From assembly GCF_006965445.1 (NCBI RefSeq), contig NZ_CP041356.1, positions 1,860,001 to 1,924,000 on the forward strand: a DNA stretch of 64,000 nucleotides. The letters run 5' to 3'. This document shows, one piece after another, positions 46,249 to 56,486 of this stretch. Position 1 is the stretch's first letter, and every line of letters begins with the position of its first letter. Source of the DNA: Lactococcus protaetiae. Lineage in GTDB: Bacteria > Bacillota > Bacilli > Lactobacillales > Streptococcaceae. Made by a program: the position numbers and the translations under genes. The notes under the pieces are model-generated. The model had not been told where the DNA came from. It worked only from the letters and a program-made list of their open reading frames with translations, and ran no database searches.

Positions 46249-47342
46249 GGTTTCTCCTAATTTTTCTCTAGATTGAGAAAGTGATACTCATGATAAGCGA
46301 CTTAAGTGTAAACGATGTTTCTCCTTATATAATATATTTAAGATTTTTCTCTAAGGAGGAAATCTCATAAACCTAAATATTAGTTTTTGTCCTTTTATAA
46401 GGAAACTAACGTATAAAGTTAGAGAAGGAATAGTAATTTCTGAATTTTAGAACTCATAAACAGAATAAGTCAATTATTATAAATATTAAAAATGATATAT
46501 GTTAGAAAGATAGTTTTTTCTAATCCTTTAGGATATAATAGACTTCATTTATATCGCTTTCCTATTCAAACTTATATATTATGAAGAAGAGAAGCAAAAT
46601 TCAAAATATAAAAATTGAATTCTCTATTTACTTTTTGAATTCATTCATTATTTTTAAAGTAATATTTATGTTACAATCTAATCTTTATTTTAATTTTAAT
46701 GCAAAATAGATTTTATCACAAGGTAAATGGGAGTTTATTATTACAAAAAAGTTAAATATAACAATTGTCGTTTTTTTAAAACCTTAATATTACAATATTC
46801 AAAACATAGTTTTTAGTAAATAAAGGTTTACTATATTGAACGATTTTTATATTGGTGCAATGACAAAAACTCAAGTAACTATACTTGAGCATTATCTAGC
46901 TTATTAAAAAGTTTTGCCATAGTAATATTAATGGTAAAACCCTACTTGTTTTTCGATTATTTTAAAATAGGAAGGAGTGTTCTTCTTTCCTATTTTCTAT
47001 ATATTTCAATCGTACATCATAATAAGTTTTCAATATTCATATCTCTTTCCTTGAAAAAATTGCTAATAAGTATTAGTTACATCCCAAGTTCCCTGATAAC
47101 CTTATGAAAGTTTTCAATTCTTTTCAGCTAATTATATTTAATTTCCTTTCTGTTTTCTAGCATCTAACTAATATACAATTTAACTTTAGTGTAAGTACAA
47201 ATTCAACGTTCAACACAAAATCTGTGTTTCACGATAACATAGGAAAATTTAATTTTTAATATTTTACATAAAAAATATTATGCATTTCTCGCTCGATTTT
47301 CTTAAATGTTTCAGTTATAGCCCAAAATGAGTTTGCTATTTA
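46249..47342. other. 1.1-kb AT-rich non-coding region with three hairpins
   Basis: No open frame is supported. Hairpins lie at 46870-46889 (CTCAAGT/ACTTGAG), 46911-46940 (GTTTTGCCAT/ATGGTAAAAC, one bulge) and 46964-46996 (AAAATAGGAA/TTCCTATTTT). The promoter of the surface operon must lie in the left part. AGGAG-like sequences at 46342-46372 suggest a lost or very short leader peptide, but I could not define one. Confidence 0.5.
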
Positions 47343-47387
47343 AAAAAAAGAATGAAAAACCCAATATTAGTTTTTCATTCTTTTTTT
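47343..47387 (-). terminator. Terminator of the YDG-repeat surface protein gene
   Basis: Eighteen-bp stem AAAAAAAGAATGAAAAAC/GTTTTTCATTCTTTTTTT with a nine-base loop, just after the stop codon. It is A/T-tailed on both sides. Confidence 0.85.
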
Positions 47388-47388
47388 A

Positions 47389-50201
47389 TTATTTATATTT
47401 TTTAAACCATCCTACTAATACCATAAGTAAAACTCCTACTAAACCAAACCCAGCAGCTGAGTCTCCCAAATTACCAATGATTCCTTTGGTTTCTTTATGG
47501 TTGGGTGAAAATAGAGCCACTTGTTGTTTTTGCTTGTTCCTTCCATGCTCTGATGAATCATTTGCTTCACTTTTCAAAGTATGAACAGGAAGAATCGTTG
47601 GACTTCCCTCAAGAAAGTTTCGACTTTCCATGACATAAGAATAAATGTAATATCTGCTATTAGGATTCAACTTTGTAAAATTTGGTGTCTTTTGCCAAGT
47701 TAATTGATGATATGACAAATCAGATTCTGTACTGATTGCATAAATTGCTGTATGAGGACCATCTATGGTTCGTAAAAGTGGTCGGAACCAATCATGTTTA
47801 TCAATGATAGTTGAATCAATACTTAGAGTTGTTGCTGTAATTTTATTAATTGTCAACTCTACAATAGGTCCTGAAGCTTTAGTAATTTCACTATTTACCA
47901 GTAAATTTTCTGCTAAATAATAATTATCAGCTTGGGCTCCTTCAAATTTCGCAACATAATTATCGTCAACAAGAAGTATCCCAGAACCTGAGTTTCCTGA
48001 TATCTTGGCATCTTCATCGCTCAGGTGTTCTCCTTTTATATGAGCAACTGTTTGAATCAACTCATCACCTGGCAACACACCAGTAAAATTTGATTCATCG
48101 CCTTCCTTAATAGAGAAAATATGTTTCTCATTTTGCTCATCAAAACTAGATATACCATCAAATACTTTTTTTGCAGTAATTTCGGAAGCGAAAGTCACAG
48201 GTAATGGTAAGATTTTTGCTTCTTCAAAGCTTGGTTGAAATTCAGTTGGTTTTCCATCAATTATACGAGTTCCTTCAGTATCACTGGTATTCGAATCTAC
48301 AAGAAGATAGTTACTGATGACATTCTTATCTTTTTCACTGATTCCCCAACCTGTGACGGAAATTTGTTGAGTAAGAATTTCTTGATTAGCACCTCTAGAA
48401 ACGTTGCTACTCGCAAACTCAAGTGTTCCTTTATTTATACTAAGGTATGCTTTATCATCTGAAATTATGTTATCAAGCTCTGGATACTCAATAATGGTAT
48501 TCATATCAACATTTTTACTTTGGTTATAGAGTTTGTCGTCAATCTTCCCCTTAGTCCAGGTTACTTTACGTGGAAGGATTGTACCAGAAAATAGTAAGGA
48601 TAGGAACTCTCCTTTGTCTTCTTCTCTTAGTGTATATTGATTTTCATTTTCATCTTCAAGATGGACACTATTTATTGTCAAAGGAACATTATCAATAGCC
48701 CTCCTGAATCCCAGTTGACATTAATATCATTGAAATTCCATTCCCCATCATCGACACTTATTTTGAGAACAATTGGAGAAACGGAGTTGACTGTAATTTG
48801 AGGTGCTTTTGTAATATTAGCATTTTCTCTTGTTAAGCTTTTTGTCCCATCGTAAACTTTCTCTACATGACCTGCTATAACATCAATATCTTCGAGCCAA
48901 AGTTCCTCTGGGTTAAATTCTATAATTTCAGCTGCTTTAAAACTTGGCTGACTACTTACAGAATAGTTACTATTTTCAGGTGGGGATTGATTAGAAGTTG
49001 ATTCAAACAACCAATCAGCCTCAATTGACCAAACACCCACTGAAGAATTTGCAAACTGGTGATTAGAAAAACGAGTCGTCAAATTAGTATTTTCTTGGTT
49101 TTCCCCTTCAACAAATCCTGTCAATATTGGATTTTGAATCACTTCCTTTACCCCTGTCGTCCCATCGTATCTCTTATCCTTTACCTCTCCTGTTGTCCAA
49201 TTCAAGGCACGTTTTAAAATACTCGCTGGTCTTACCCGATGAGTAGCCATATAACTTTCAAGTGGTTCCCAATCATAGTTGTAATATGAATCTCCCTGCC
49301 TATTCATCGCACCTTCAAAATCTGTGCCTGATCCTGAATAATAAGGAGTGAGTTTAATGCTATCTACATGAACTTCTAAACCATTCCCCACATCTTTCTG
49401 GAGAAATCTTGAACCGACGACATCCTTTGAGTAGATATACATACTGAACATATAGAACTGTATAGTAAAAGGAGTATTGTCTAAATTCATACTAACATTT
49501 GCCACTGTGGTAGAAGAGTTTGCAGAGTAATTTCCATCGTAATATTTACTACCAGGTCTCACATATAGGCTTCCAAGGTTAATATGCTCTTCTGTAATCT
49601 TAAAGGGGTTGATTCTTCCAGTATAAAGCTCTGTGATTATTTTTTCTCTTTCTTCTGAAGTAAGCTCGATACCTGTATCCACTAATTTAAAATTTGTAAC
49701 ATTGACTGGTTTATCAACGACATTTCCTAAACTATCACGTTCAACACTTTGATCAGAGAAAGTGACAGTAGCTGAGTAATTCACTGGCACGCCATCAATT
49801 GTAATTTGCGCTGGGGTATGATTTGCGGAAGTTGTTGAATTACTCCTATCAAAAACCTTTTCTATTCTCCCAGATTGAATAAAGAGACGTTCTGTATCTA
49901 ATAGTATAGGATTTTTTTGTTCAGAAACAAATTCTGGTACTTGAAGTGGCATCCGAATTTGAGAGAAACTAATCTCTGGTCTTACATCAGTTGTTGTTTG
50001 CTTTTCCTCCTCAAATTGATTATTAGACTGCTCATTGGGTATGACTGTTTCTGGTATTGATTCATTTGCTACTGTTTCTGCTATCTGGGGATTTCGTAGC
50101 GTTTCAGTCTTAACGGTTCCAATCACATTTGAAGTTTCTGCTGTGAGTAATATTGTAAGCATTAATAATACTTTTGCAGATTTTCTATTAAAATTATTCA
50201 T
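47389..50201 (-). pseudogene. Large secreted surface protein with YDG-type repeats, frame interrupted by one missing base
   Basis: Two frames (48678-50201 and 47389-48681) form one protein of about 937 residues. Adding one G at 48699-48701 restores NVNWDSGGAIDNVPLTINSV. It has a signal peptide (to about 28) and at least three YDG-like units marked by EKVFDRSNS, EKVYDGTKSL and KKVFDGISSF. The C-terminal hydrophobic segment (GLVGVLLMVLVGWF) and basic KKYK form a sorting-signal layout. Where LPxTGDS is expected the sequence is IGNLGDS, so sortase recognition is doubtful. The function is probably adhesion or cell-wall association. Confidence 0.75.
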
Positions 50202-50413
50202 ATTTTCTCCTTCCTTTTATATCGTTAATTGATACCGGCTTCAATTATTCTTTTTGATTTAGTAGTTTAGGAATCTTATAAAGCAAGACATTGGAAGTAA
50301 ACATTTTTTGTTTAAAATATATGAATTTGTACTTTAAATATATCATAAAGAAATCTATTTCCTTTAAAATCATAAAAAAAAACCAAATCTTTTATATTCA
50401 GTTTTTTTATGTG

Positions 50414-51130
50414 TTATATTTTACAAAAAGTTAAAAAGAGAGAATACATAATAATCATAATTGGGGTTTTATCTGTTACATCATAATCATTTATCTTATG
50501 ATTTTTCGTATAACAGTATAGGGAAACATCTGAAATTTTAGATAAAGTATTATCAGATAAATCTGTCAAACTTATAACCTTGTGATTGTTGTTTTTTGCA
50601 TGTTTAGCAAGTTCAATAATATATTGATTTTCACCTGTAAGTGATACGAAAAAAAATATTTCATCAGAGTTCAACTTTATTCGTGTTTCGATTTCATTTT
50701 GATATTCAAAAATTTGAAATTTACTTTCCCAAACATAAAAATTGTTTACACTGACCTTCAGTAGTAGTCCAGTTTGTTCTAAGGCATAAAAGTTGACTGC
50801 CCGTGCTTTTGCCATCATATCCGCAACTTTCTTTTCTCGAACTGTGTCAATCAAATCAAAATTTTTGTTTAAGATATACCTTTGTCCCTTTGATATATTA
50901 TCCTCTGTTTCATATTTCAGACATAATTTTAATTCTGAAAAATTTTCATAACCTAGTTTAGTACAAAATCTGGTAATTGTATTTGGAGCGATGCATAATT
51001 CATTTGCTAGTGTAACGATCTTCATTTGAGAAACAGATTGTATATTCTTTTTTATATAGTCTGTTAGTTCTTCTTCGTTAAGCGTCATTTTGTATTTTAT
51101 GTTTTGTACTCTATCATCGAAATTAAGCAT
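50414..51130 (-). CDS. RpiR/MurR-family transcriptional regulator
   Basis: A 238-residue regulator. The N-terminal helix-turn-helix is VTLANELCIAPNTITRFCTK LGYENFSELK (residues 39-68, given in two parts). The C-terminal part resembles a SIS domain (FFFVSLTGENQYIIELAKHA). Such regulators usually sense sugar phosphates, often amino-sugar phosphates from wall metabolism. It lies directly upstream of the YDG surface gene on the same strand (about 210 nt), so that gene is a plausible target. GGAGG precedes the ATG. Confidence 0.8.
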   Translation of the reverse strand: MLNFDDRVQNIKYKMTLNEEELTDYIKKNIQSVSQMKIVTLANELCIAPNTITRFCTKLGYENFSELKLCLKYETEDNISKGQRYILNKNFDLIDTVREKKVADMMAKARAVNFYALEQTGLLLKVSVNNFYVWESKFQIFEYQNEIETRIKLNSDEIFFFVSLTGENQYIIELAKHAKNNNHKVISLTDLSDNTLSKISDVSLYCYTKNHKINDYDVTDKTPIMIIMYSLFLTFCKI

Positions 51131-51346
51131 TACTCCACCTCCTATGAAATTATGTAAAACTAAATACTAGTATGCACTCACTCCTCTTTTCGTTGATTAT
51201 AACATAATCTCAGTTTCTAGCAAAAAGAAATGCAAAATAAAAGTTTTACTGTCTTCCCTAAAGGAGCTTAAAACGATACAATGATATAATTGACAAATAT
51301 TCTTTAACAACTTTAAAAATTACTAAATAAAATCAAAATTAATTAT

Positions 51347-52152
51347 CTAACTTACGGCTAAAATCTCAAAATTTCCGTCATAGTATACCCAGTCATTAAG
51401 ATTTTCAACACTTATGGCATTACTATCACGGATGGCAAGATAGGCTTGCTCCGTTTCTGGATTTACAGTTGACGTATCAGTCAAGAAATAAACATTGAAC
51501 CCAGCTTTTTCATACGTAAGTAACCTTTTTTGATAGGTGCTCGTAGTATAACTTTCGGTATGATATTTGGAATGCTTAGATGTGAAGTATCTTTATTACT
51601 TTTCGGAAGAAAATTATTAGGTCTATTACCTATATATGCAGATTTAGCAGAATCTGCATAAATATTATTAAAATTTTCTAAATTACTCATACCTTTCTGA
51701 CCTCCATCTACTCTAAAATATTGAGATAAATCAACAGCTTTTATACTAGGTATGTCATTAGTGTTGTCTAAAGTGAAATCTAATGAAAAGTTTGAATCCT
51801 TTATATGATTGAATCCTCCAGAAATTGTTAACCACGTGCTAGAATCAATAGGATCTCCTCCTTCTTATACTTGAATAGGGTTCCAATCCCACTGAATACT
51901 TTTAATTTGATGTTCAAAACTTTGAGTCTTGTTTTGACTCATGACAAATTCTATCATTTCTTTTTCATATTTTTTGAGAAAGTCGATTTGCATTTGTCGA
52001 GTGCTTTCTTTTGATTGTGCTGTAAAATTTTTTTGTTAAAAAAGGTCGAAAGATGTTTGTGTCATGATGATTCCTCCTGCAATTAGAATGACTGGGATGG
52101 CAACTCCTAATATTATTTTATTTCGTTTTGTATTGTTTTTTTGATTTTTCAA
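51347..52152 (-). pseudogene. Decayed gene for a single-pass membrane protein of unknown family
   Basis: Reading from a TTG at 52152 gives an N-terminal TM anchor (IILGVAIPVILIAGGIIM). An in-frame stop follows after TQTSFDLF, the frame continues through a charged helix and WDWNPIQV to a second in-frame stop, and then past VDLSQYF to MSNLENF... A frameshift near 51550-51610 leads to GFNVYFLTDTSTVNPETEQA and a stop at 51347. Two stops plus a shift, none in G/C runs, indicate real decay, unlike the single-base breaks elsewhere. Function unknown. Confidence 0.6.
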
Positions 52153-52190
52153 TCAATAGTGGCAGATTAACTAACCTAAATTGAGATATA

Positions 52191-52222
52191 AAAAAGTTAC
52201 TCCTAGTTGAGAGTAACTTTTT
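52191..52222 (-). terminator. Terminator downstream of guaC
   Basis: Twelve-bp stem AAAAAGTTACTC/GAGTAACTTTTT with an eight-base loop. It is followed by TATATCTC on the minus strand and TATTTTG on the plus strand, so it may act in either direction. Confidence 0.65.
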
Positions 52223-52351
52223 ATTTTGATATTTAAAATTTAACTACCTATACTTAATCTCTTTTGTATCATAATTATTCATCAAAAGATATTTCAAAGT
52301 CGACATAATTTAATTTTCAAGGATAAATTTAAAAAGCTTTAAATACTGATT

Positions 52352-53341
52352 TTAAATCGTATCACCATTCCAAATCGAATTTTTGACTACAACATAATCC
52401 ACTTTTGTAAGCGCCGACAAATCTCGTCCACCAGCATAAGAAATCGAACTTTGTAAGTCTTCTTGCATTTCTTTCAGAGTAGCTGTGAGCGAACCTTTGT
52501 GTGGCAACAAAATTTTCTTTCCTTCAACATTTTTGTGTTTGCCTTTTTGATATTCAGAAGCTGAACCAAAGTATTCTTTGAAAAGCTGACCATCTTTTTC
52601 TACTGTTTTTCCTGGAGACTCTTCATGAGCGGCAAAGAGAGAACCAATCATCACCATCGTTGCTCCCATACGAACTGATTTTGCAATATCTCCATTTGTG
52701 CGAATTCCTCCATCTGCAATAATTGGCTTGCTTGCAGCTTTTGCACACCATCTTACCGCAGCAAGTTGCCAGCCTCCTGTACCAAAACCTGTTTTGACTT
52801 TTGTGATACAAACTTTACCTGGGCCAATTCCAACTTTGGTCGCATCTGCCCCTGCATTTTCGAGTTCACGTACAGCCTCTGGTGTACCAACATTTCCAGC
52901 AATGACAAAAGATTGAGGCATCAGGCGTTTAATGAGTTGAATTGTTTTGATGACACTCTCGGCATGACCATGCGCAATATCAATCGTGATGTATTCTGGA
53001 ATCACTGCTTGTGCTGACATTTCACGAATAAATGCGTGTTCTTCTGCTTTCACACCAACTGAAATTGAGGCAATGAGCCCTTGTCCATGCATTTTTTTGA
53101 TGAATGCTAAACGATTTTCTGCTTCAAAACGGTGCATGATGTAAAAATAGCCCTCTTTTGCTAACATTTCCGCTATTTTATCATCAATAATTGTTTGCAT
53201 ATTCGCAGGTACTACAGGAAGTTTGAAAGTAAATTTACCAAGAGTTACAGATGTATCAGCTTCTGAACGACTGTTGATGACACATTTGTTCGGAATAAGC
53301 TGAATATCTTCGTAATCAAATACTGAATTTAAACTATTCAT
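52352..53341 (-). CDS. guaC: GMP reductase GuaC
   Basis: Converts GMP to IMP with NADPH, returning guanine nucleotides to the purine pool. The 329-residue IMPDH-like barrel has the catalytic loop [17 protein letters not shown] (Cys nucleophile) and [18 protein letters not shown] for phosphate binding. [10 protein letters not shown] and SISVGV are typical of the short bacterial GuaC2 type. No CBS domains are present. GGAGAAC precedes the ATG. Confidence 0.93.
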   Translation of the reverse strand: MNSLNSVFDYEDIQLIPNKCVINSRSEADTSVTLGKFTFKLPVVPANMQTIIDDKIAEMLAKEGYFYIMHRFEAENRLAFIKKMHGQGLIASISVGVKAEEHAFIREMSAQAVIPEYITIDIAHGHAESVIKTIQLIKRLMPQSFVIAGNVGTPEAVRELENAGADATKVGIGPGKVCITKVKTGFGTGGWQLAAVRWCAKAASKPIIADGGIRTNGDIAKSVRMGATMVMIGSLFAAHEESPGKTVEKDGQLFKEYFGSASEYQKGKHKNVEGKKILLPHKGSLTATLKEMQEDLQSSISYAGGRDLSALTKVDYVVVKNSIWNGDTI

Positions 53342-53414
53342 ATTTTGTTCTCCATAAATGAAAGATTTACAGAAATACCGACCAAGCCTATGGCTCCGCT
53401 AGCTGAGTGATTTT

Positions 53415-53690
53415 ATTTTGACTTAATGAAGTTAAGACTAAATTCAAAGTTGCCACTTCGCCTTATCGCTTTGCCGTTTGCTCTTGCTACTTTAGCAGTT
53501 AAGTAAACGTACAGCGATAGTGCTGCTTCAACCCCTACCTAAGAGGGTGGGGGTCTTGCGATTGCGACTAGGCGCCGAGCATCGACGACCTTTTCATCAG
53601 ACGCTTTAGCGGCTAGATAAAACGGACAAATGTTTATCGCATAACCCAAAGAGCGGAGATAGCACGCACTTACTTCGATGAATTTTTCAA
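53415..53690 (+). repeat. Family A interspersed repeat, rearranged copy, upstream of guaC
   Basis: Contains ATGAAGTTAAGACTAAATTC, GCCTTATCGCTTTGCCG, GATAGTGCTGCTTCAACC, a degenerate CCCTACCT hairpin, GCGACTAGGC, the AGACGCTTTAGCGGCTAG palindrome and the end module GATAGCACGCACTTACTTCG. The order of internal modules differs from the copy at 12858-13035. The gap 53342-53856 holds no gene. Confidence 0.75.
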
Positions 53691-53828
53691 GCTCAAAAGT
53701 ATAGAAATAAAATCTCTGCGACTCAACTTTCCTTATTCATTTTACCTTAAACAATCGGTTTTTTCTATTGATTTTATTATTCTTATTATATATTGGAAAA
53801 AATAATTCGTCATTTCCGAACTTTTTAT

Positions 53829-53865
53829 AAAAAATACTGACAGAAAGCTGTCAGTGCTATTTTTT
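53829..53865 (-). terminator. Terminator overlapping the stop codon of the DUF1461-type gene
   Basis: Stem CTGACAG/CTGTCAG extended by AAATA/TATTT with a small bulge. On the minus strand it is followed by TTTTTTATAAAAAG. Another member of the CTGTCAG palindrome group. Confidence 0.65.
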
Positions 53866-54468
53866 TCTGAAATTAAATCCTCGTCGATAGATAATAAAGA
53901 ATAAAAGTTCATAAATAAGAATGAAAATCAAAAAAGTATGCATAAAAAATTGTTCTGGCAAAACATTGATAATCGGGTCAGTTGAGGGATCAAATAACCA
54001 ACTATTATCACGAAATAGGACTTCGTGAAAAATGACAAAAAACTGGTCAAAACCAATGAGCAGAGCAAATAGTCCAGCAACAATAGGTAAGCCCATGACA
54101 ATTCTCAAACCATTGTGGAAAAAGAGTGAGAGATTTTCTTTTACAAAAATGATAAAAGCTGGAATCAATACAATTGTCAAACCTAGCGTCAGCATAAACA
54201 ACATTTTGACTTCTGCAAAATGCTCAAGACCGCTTGCTGATGAAGGAAAATCGGGCATATGGAGCTGACCAATAAATGGATTGAGTAGATAATTCATCAG
54301 CACAAGAAAATTATGCCACAAGCGCATGGCCGACATTTGCGCCAAATCAGCAAGGTGATACCATGACATTTCTAAGGCAAATAACGGAATTGAGAGGATA
54401 ATCGTTAATGTAACTGACAGGGCAATAATCCATAACACACTTAGCCCAAAAATAAATTTATCTCGCAT
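53857..54468 (-). CDS. TIGR01906 (DUF1461) family membrane protein
   Basis: A 203-residue integral membrane protein with about five TM segments and a long extracellular loop containing FHEVLFRDNSWLFDPSTDPI, the family hallmark (F-H-x-x-x-F-...-W-x-F-D-P). Function unknown. The ribosome site is weak; a TATAAG box lies six bases before the ATG, so this may be another leaderless gene. It precedes a terminator. Confidence 0.8.
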   Translation of the reverse strand: MRDKFIFGLSVLWIIALSVTLTIILSIPLFALEMSWYHLADLAQMSAMRLWHNFLVLMNYLLNPFIGQLHMPDFPSSASGLEHFAEVKMLFMLTLGLTIVLIPAFIIFVKENLSLFFHNGLRIVMGLPIVAGLFALLIGFDQFFVIFHEVLFRDNSWLFDPSTDPIINVLPEQFFMHTFLIFILIYELLFFIIYRRGFNFRKK

Positions 54469-54598
54469 ATATTTCTTATATTTTCTTCTAACTTATCTTG
54501 TCAGTATGCTGACAGAAGTTCATTTTCTTCTAATTAATCTTGTCAGTACGCTGACAGAAATTCATGATTACATTTAGACTGATGGAAGTGATTTTAGC
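54469..54598. repeat. Two CTGTCAG-type palindromes in tandem
   Basis: The near-duplicate pieces TCTTGTCAGTATGCTGACAG (54496-54515) and TCTTGTCAGTACGCTGACAG (54538-54557) share flanking text (AAGTTCATTTTCTTCTAATTA / AAATTCATG). They may serve as terminators for the HAD phosphatase gene upstream. Confidence 0.5.
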
Positions 54599-55372
54599 TC
54601 AAACGTCCCATTCATCAAGACTTGAAACAACATAGGTTGGCGCAATTGGAAGTTCTGGCACTTCTTTAGCTTTTGTAAAACCTGTCGTAACAAGCAAACT
54701 ATCAATACCATTGTTAATCCCTGTCCGAATATCTGTCAAATAATTATCGCCCACCATCAGAATATCTGATTTTTCAAATCCTAATTTGCTGACCGCTTTT
54801 TCGGTAATGATTGCTTCTGGTTTTCCGATAATAGTTGCTTTAACACGTGTGGCAGCTTCAATCATCTTAATCAAAGCTCCTGCTCCAGGCGTCAAACCTC
54901 GCTCACTTGGCAAATTCAAGTCAGGATTTGTCCCGATAAATGTCGCTCCATTATGAATGGCAAGCGTTGCTAAAACCAACATCTCATAGGTCAAATCTGT
55001 ATCAAGCGCAACAACGACATAGGCAGGATTTTCACGTTCTTTTTTATATCCCGCCTCATAAATTGCTTCTTTTAAACCATCTTCACCAATGATATAAACC
55101 GTTTTTTCCAGTCCCAAATCATTCATGTAATCAACCGTTGCAAGACTTGCTGTATAAATACTTGAAAGAGCTGTGTCAATATTAAACTTATCATGCAGTC
55201 GTTTTTGAACAACTCGAGGTGTTTTTGTCGTGTTATTTGTCAACAGAAGATAAGGAATTTCCGCCGCTTGCAAACGATGAATAAAATTTTCACCAGCAGG
55301 AATTCGTTCATTACCAAGATAAATTGTGCCATCAAGGTCGATCAAATAACCTTTATACTTTTTATTTGTCAT
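54599..55372 (-). CDS. NagD-like HAD-family sugar phosphatase (TIGR01457 type)
   Basis: A 257-residue haloacid-dehalogenase phosphatase. Motif I is [11 protein letters not shown], motif [15 protein letters not shown], motif III KPEAII, and motif [18 protein letters not shown]. Members hydrolyse various sugar and nucleotide monophosphates; the substrate is not evident. The frame runs to 55396, but the ATG at 55372 gives the usual [15 protein letters not shown] start and has AAAGAAG upstream. Confidence 0.85.
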   Translation of the reverse strand: MTNKKYKGYLIDLDGTIYLGNERIPAGENFIHRLQAAEIPYLLLTNNTTKTPRVVQKRLHDKFNIDTALSSIYTASLATVDYMNDLGLEKTVYIIGEDGLKEAIYEAGYKKERENPAYVVVALDTDLTYEMLVLATLAIHNGATFIGTNPDLNLPSERGLTPGAGALIKMIEAATRVKATIIGKPEAIITEKAVSKLGFEKSDILMVGDNYLTDIRTGINNGIDSLLVTTGFTKAKEVPELPIAPTYVVSSLDEWDV

Positions 55373-55423
55373 TTTAACTTCTTTCTCATTTTTCACTTAC
55401 CTACAGGAGAATCCGTACTGACA

Positions 55424-55479
55424 GAATCTTTGTCAGTAACTTCTGACCAATGAATCTTTGTCAGTAACTTCTGACCAAT
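55424..55479. repeat. 28-bp tandem duplication at the end of the thioesterase gene
   Basis: Two exact 28-bp copies (55424-55451 and 55452-55479), each containing TTTGTCAGTAACTTCTGACC. Since 28 is not a multiple of 3, the second copy shifts the frame of the thioesterase C-terminus and gives a new stop at 55433. Confidence 0.85.
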
Positions 55480-56191
55480 GAATCTCGATTTGCGTGCTCC
55501 CACCATTAAAATTATGGTGACTTACTAATCCCTCCCAGCTCATCAGTGCTTGAATTTTCTCACCATAGAGTACCTCATGATTATATTTAATAAATAATTT
55601 TGCTGGCTGGTGTGATTTCCGAAAATCAAAATCAACCATATCCGCCGCCCAATCATAATATTTAGCATTATTGACATGGCCATTCATATCAAGAGCGGAA
55701 AATCGTACAGGGTAAACTACCTGCTCGTATTGCTCAAAATGCTCCAGCTTGTTAAACTTATGAGGACGTAAAATTTTAGAAATCTTCTCCGAGTCATACG
55801 GAGCAACGATTTCATCTAACACCCTTTCAATTTTGCGGGAATTTTTACTCATCAAAACCCATGTTGAATGAATCTCAACTAGTTGATTACCTGCTTCATC
55901 TTTAAAATAAAAATTTCGATAGCAAAAAAACTTATTGTAACTTGTAGCTTCTGTTTCAATTATGATTTGCTCATTGAACTCTGGTAGCCTTGTAATCTCG
56001 ACTTCATATTCAATCACAGCCCAAAAAAGATTGAATCGTTCACTCACCCAAACGTCCGAACGTCCAAGCAATGTCGATTGCTCACCAGAAATTTGTAAAG
56101 CTACGGCAAGAATGCTTGAAATTCTCATTTTCTTAAAAGCATCACTTTCATAGAAAGGGACGCGATAGTTTTGTTGATATTTTAAACCCAT
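55433..56191 (-). CDS. Acyl-ACP thioesterase (FAT family)
   Basis: A 252-residue double-hotdog thioesterase that releases fatty acids from ACP. Signature segments are YRVPFYESDAFKKMRISSI, WAVIEYEVEI and SALDMNGHVNNAKYYDWAAD (catalytic Asn/His region). I chose the ATG at 56191 (GAGG 9 nt upstream) over 56206. The C-terminal residues after EVTDK are altered by the 28-bp duplication; a single copy would instead read [16 protein letters not shown] before stopping. Confidence 0.88.
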   Translation of the reverse strand: MGLKYQQNYRVPFYESDAFKKMRISSILAVALQISGEQSTLLGRSDVWVSERFNLFWAVIEYEVEITRLPEFNEQIIIETEATSYNKFFCYRNFYFKDEAGNQLVEIHSTWVLMSKNSRKIERVLDEIVAPYDSEKISKILRPHKFNKLEHFEQYEQVVYPVRFSALDMNGHVNNAKYYDWAADMVDFDFRKSHQPAKLFIKYNHEVLYGEKIQALMSWEGLVSHHNFNGGSTQIEIHWSEVTDKDSLVRSY

Positions 56192-56204
56192 TATTGATAA
56201 CCTC

Positions 56205-56336
56205 ATGAAGTCAAGACTTATTCAGTGGGAGTTTTAACTCGCCACTGAATTTAGTCGGACGAAATTCAAGGCTTAGTGCTGCTTTATCTCCGACCTAAGA
56301 GGTCGGAGTATTAGCCACGCACTTGCTTTGATAAAG
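56205..56336 (+). repeat. Family A interspersed repeat, short copy
   Basis: Begins ATGAAGTCAAGACTTATTC and ends CACTTGCTTTGATAAA. It lacks the internal AGTCGCTGAAGCGACT module but keeps the hairpin CTCCGACCT/AGGTCGGAG (56288-56308), where a G-C pair replaces the T-A pair of the copy at 12991-13009. Confidence 0.85.
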
Positions 56337-56433
56337 TATAGAGCATCATTTTGCTCAAACGTTGCAAATCATTATATCTTTTACGACAAAATCAGCCTCA
56401 GTGAAATATGAAGTGCGACCACATCTATTTTAA

Positions 56434-56470
56434 CAAAAAAATGAGTAACTTTCATAAAGTCGCTCATCTT
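56434..56470 (-). terminator. Terminator of comEB
   Basis: Stem ATGAG/CTCAT with inner ACTT/AAGT pairing, followed by seven T on the minus strand, 20 nt after the comEB stop codon. Confidence 0.7.
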
Positions 56471-56486
56471 TTATACATATACTCTT

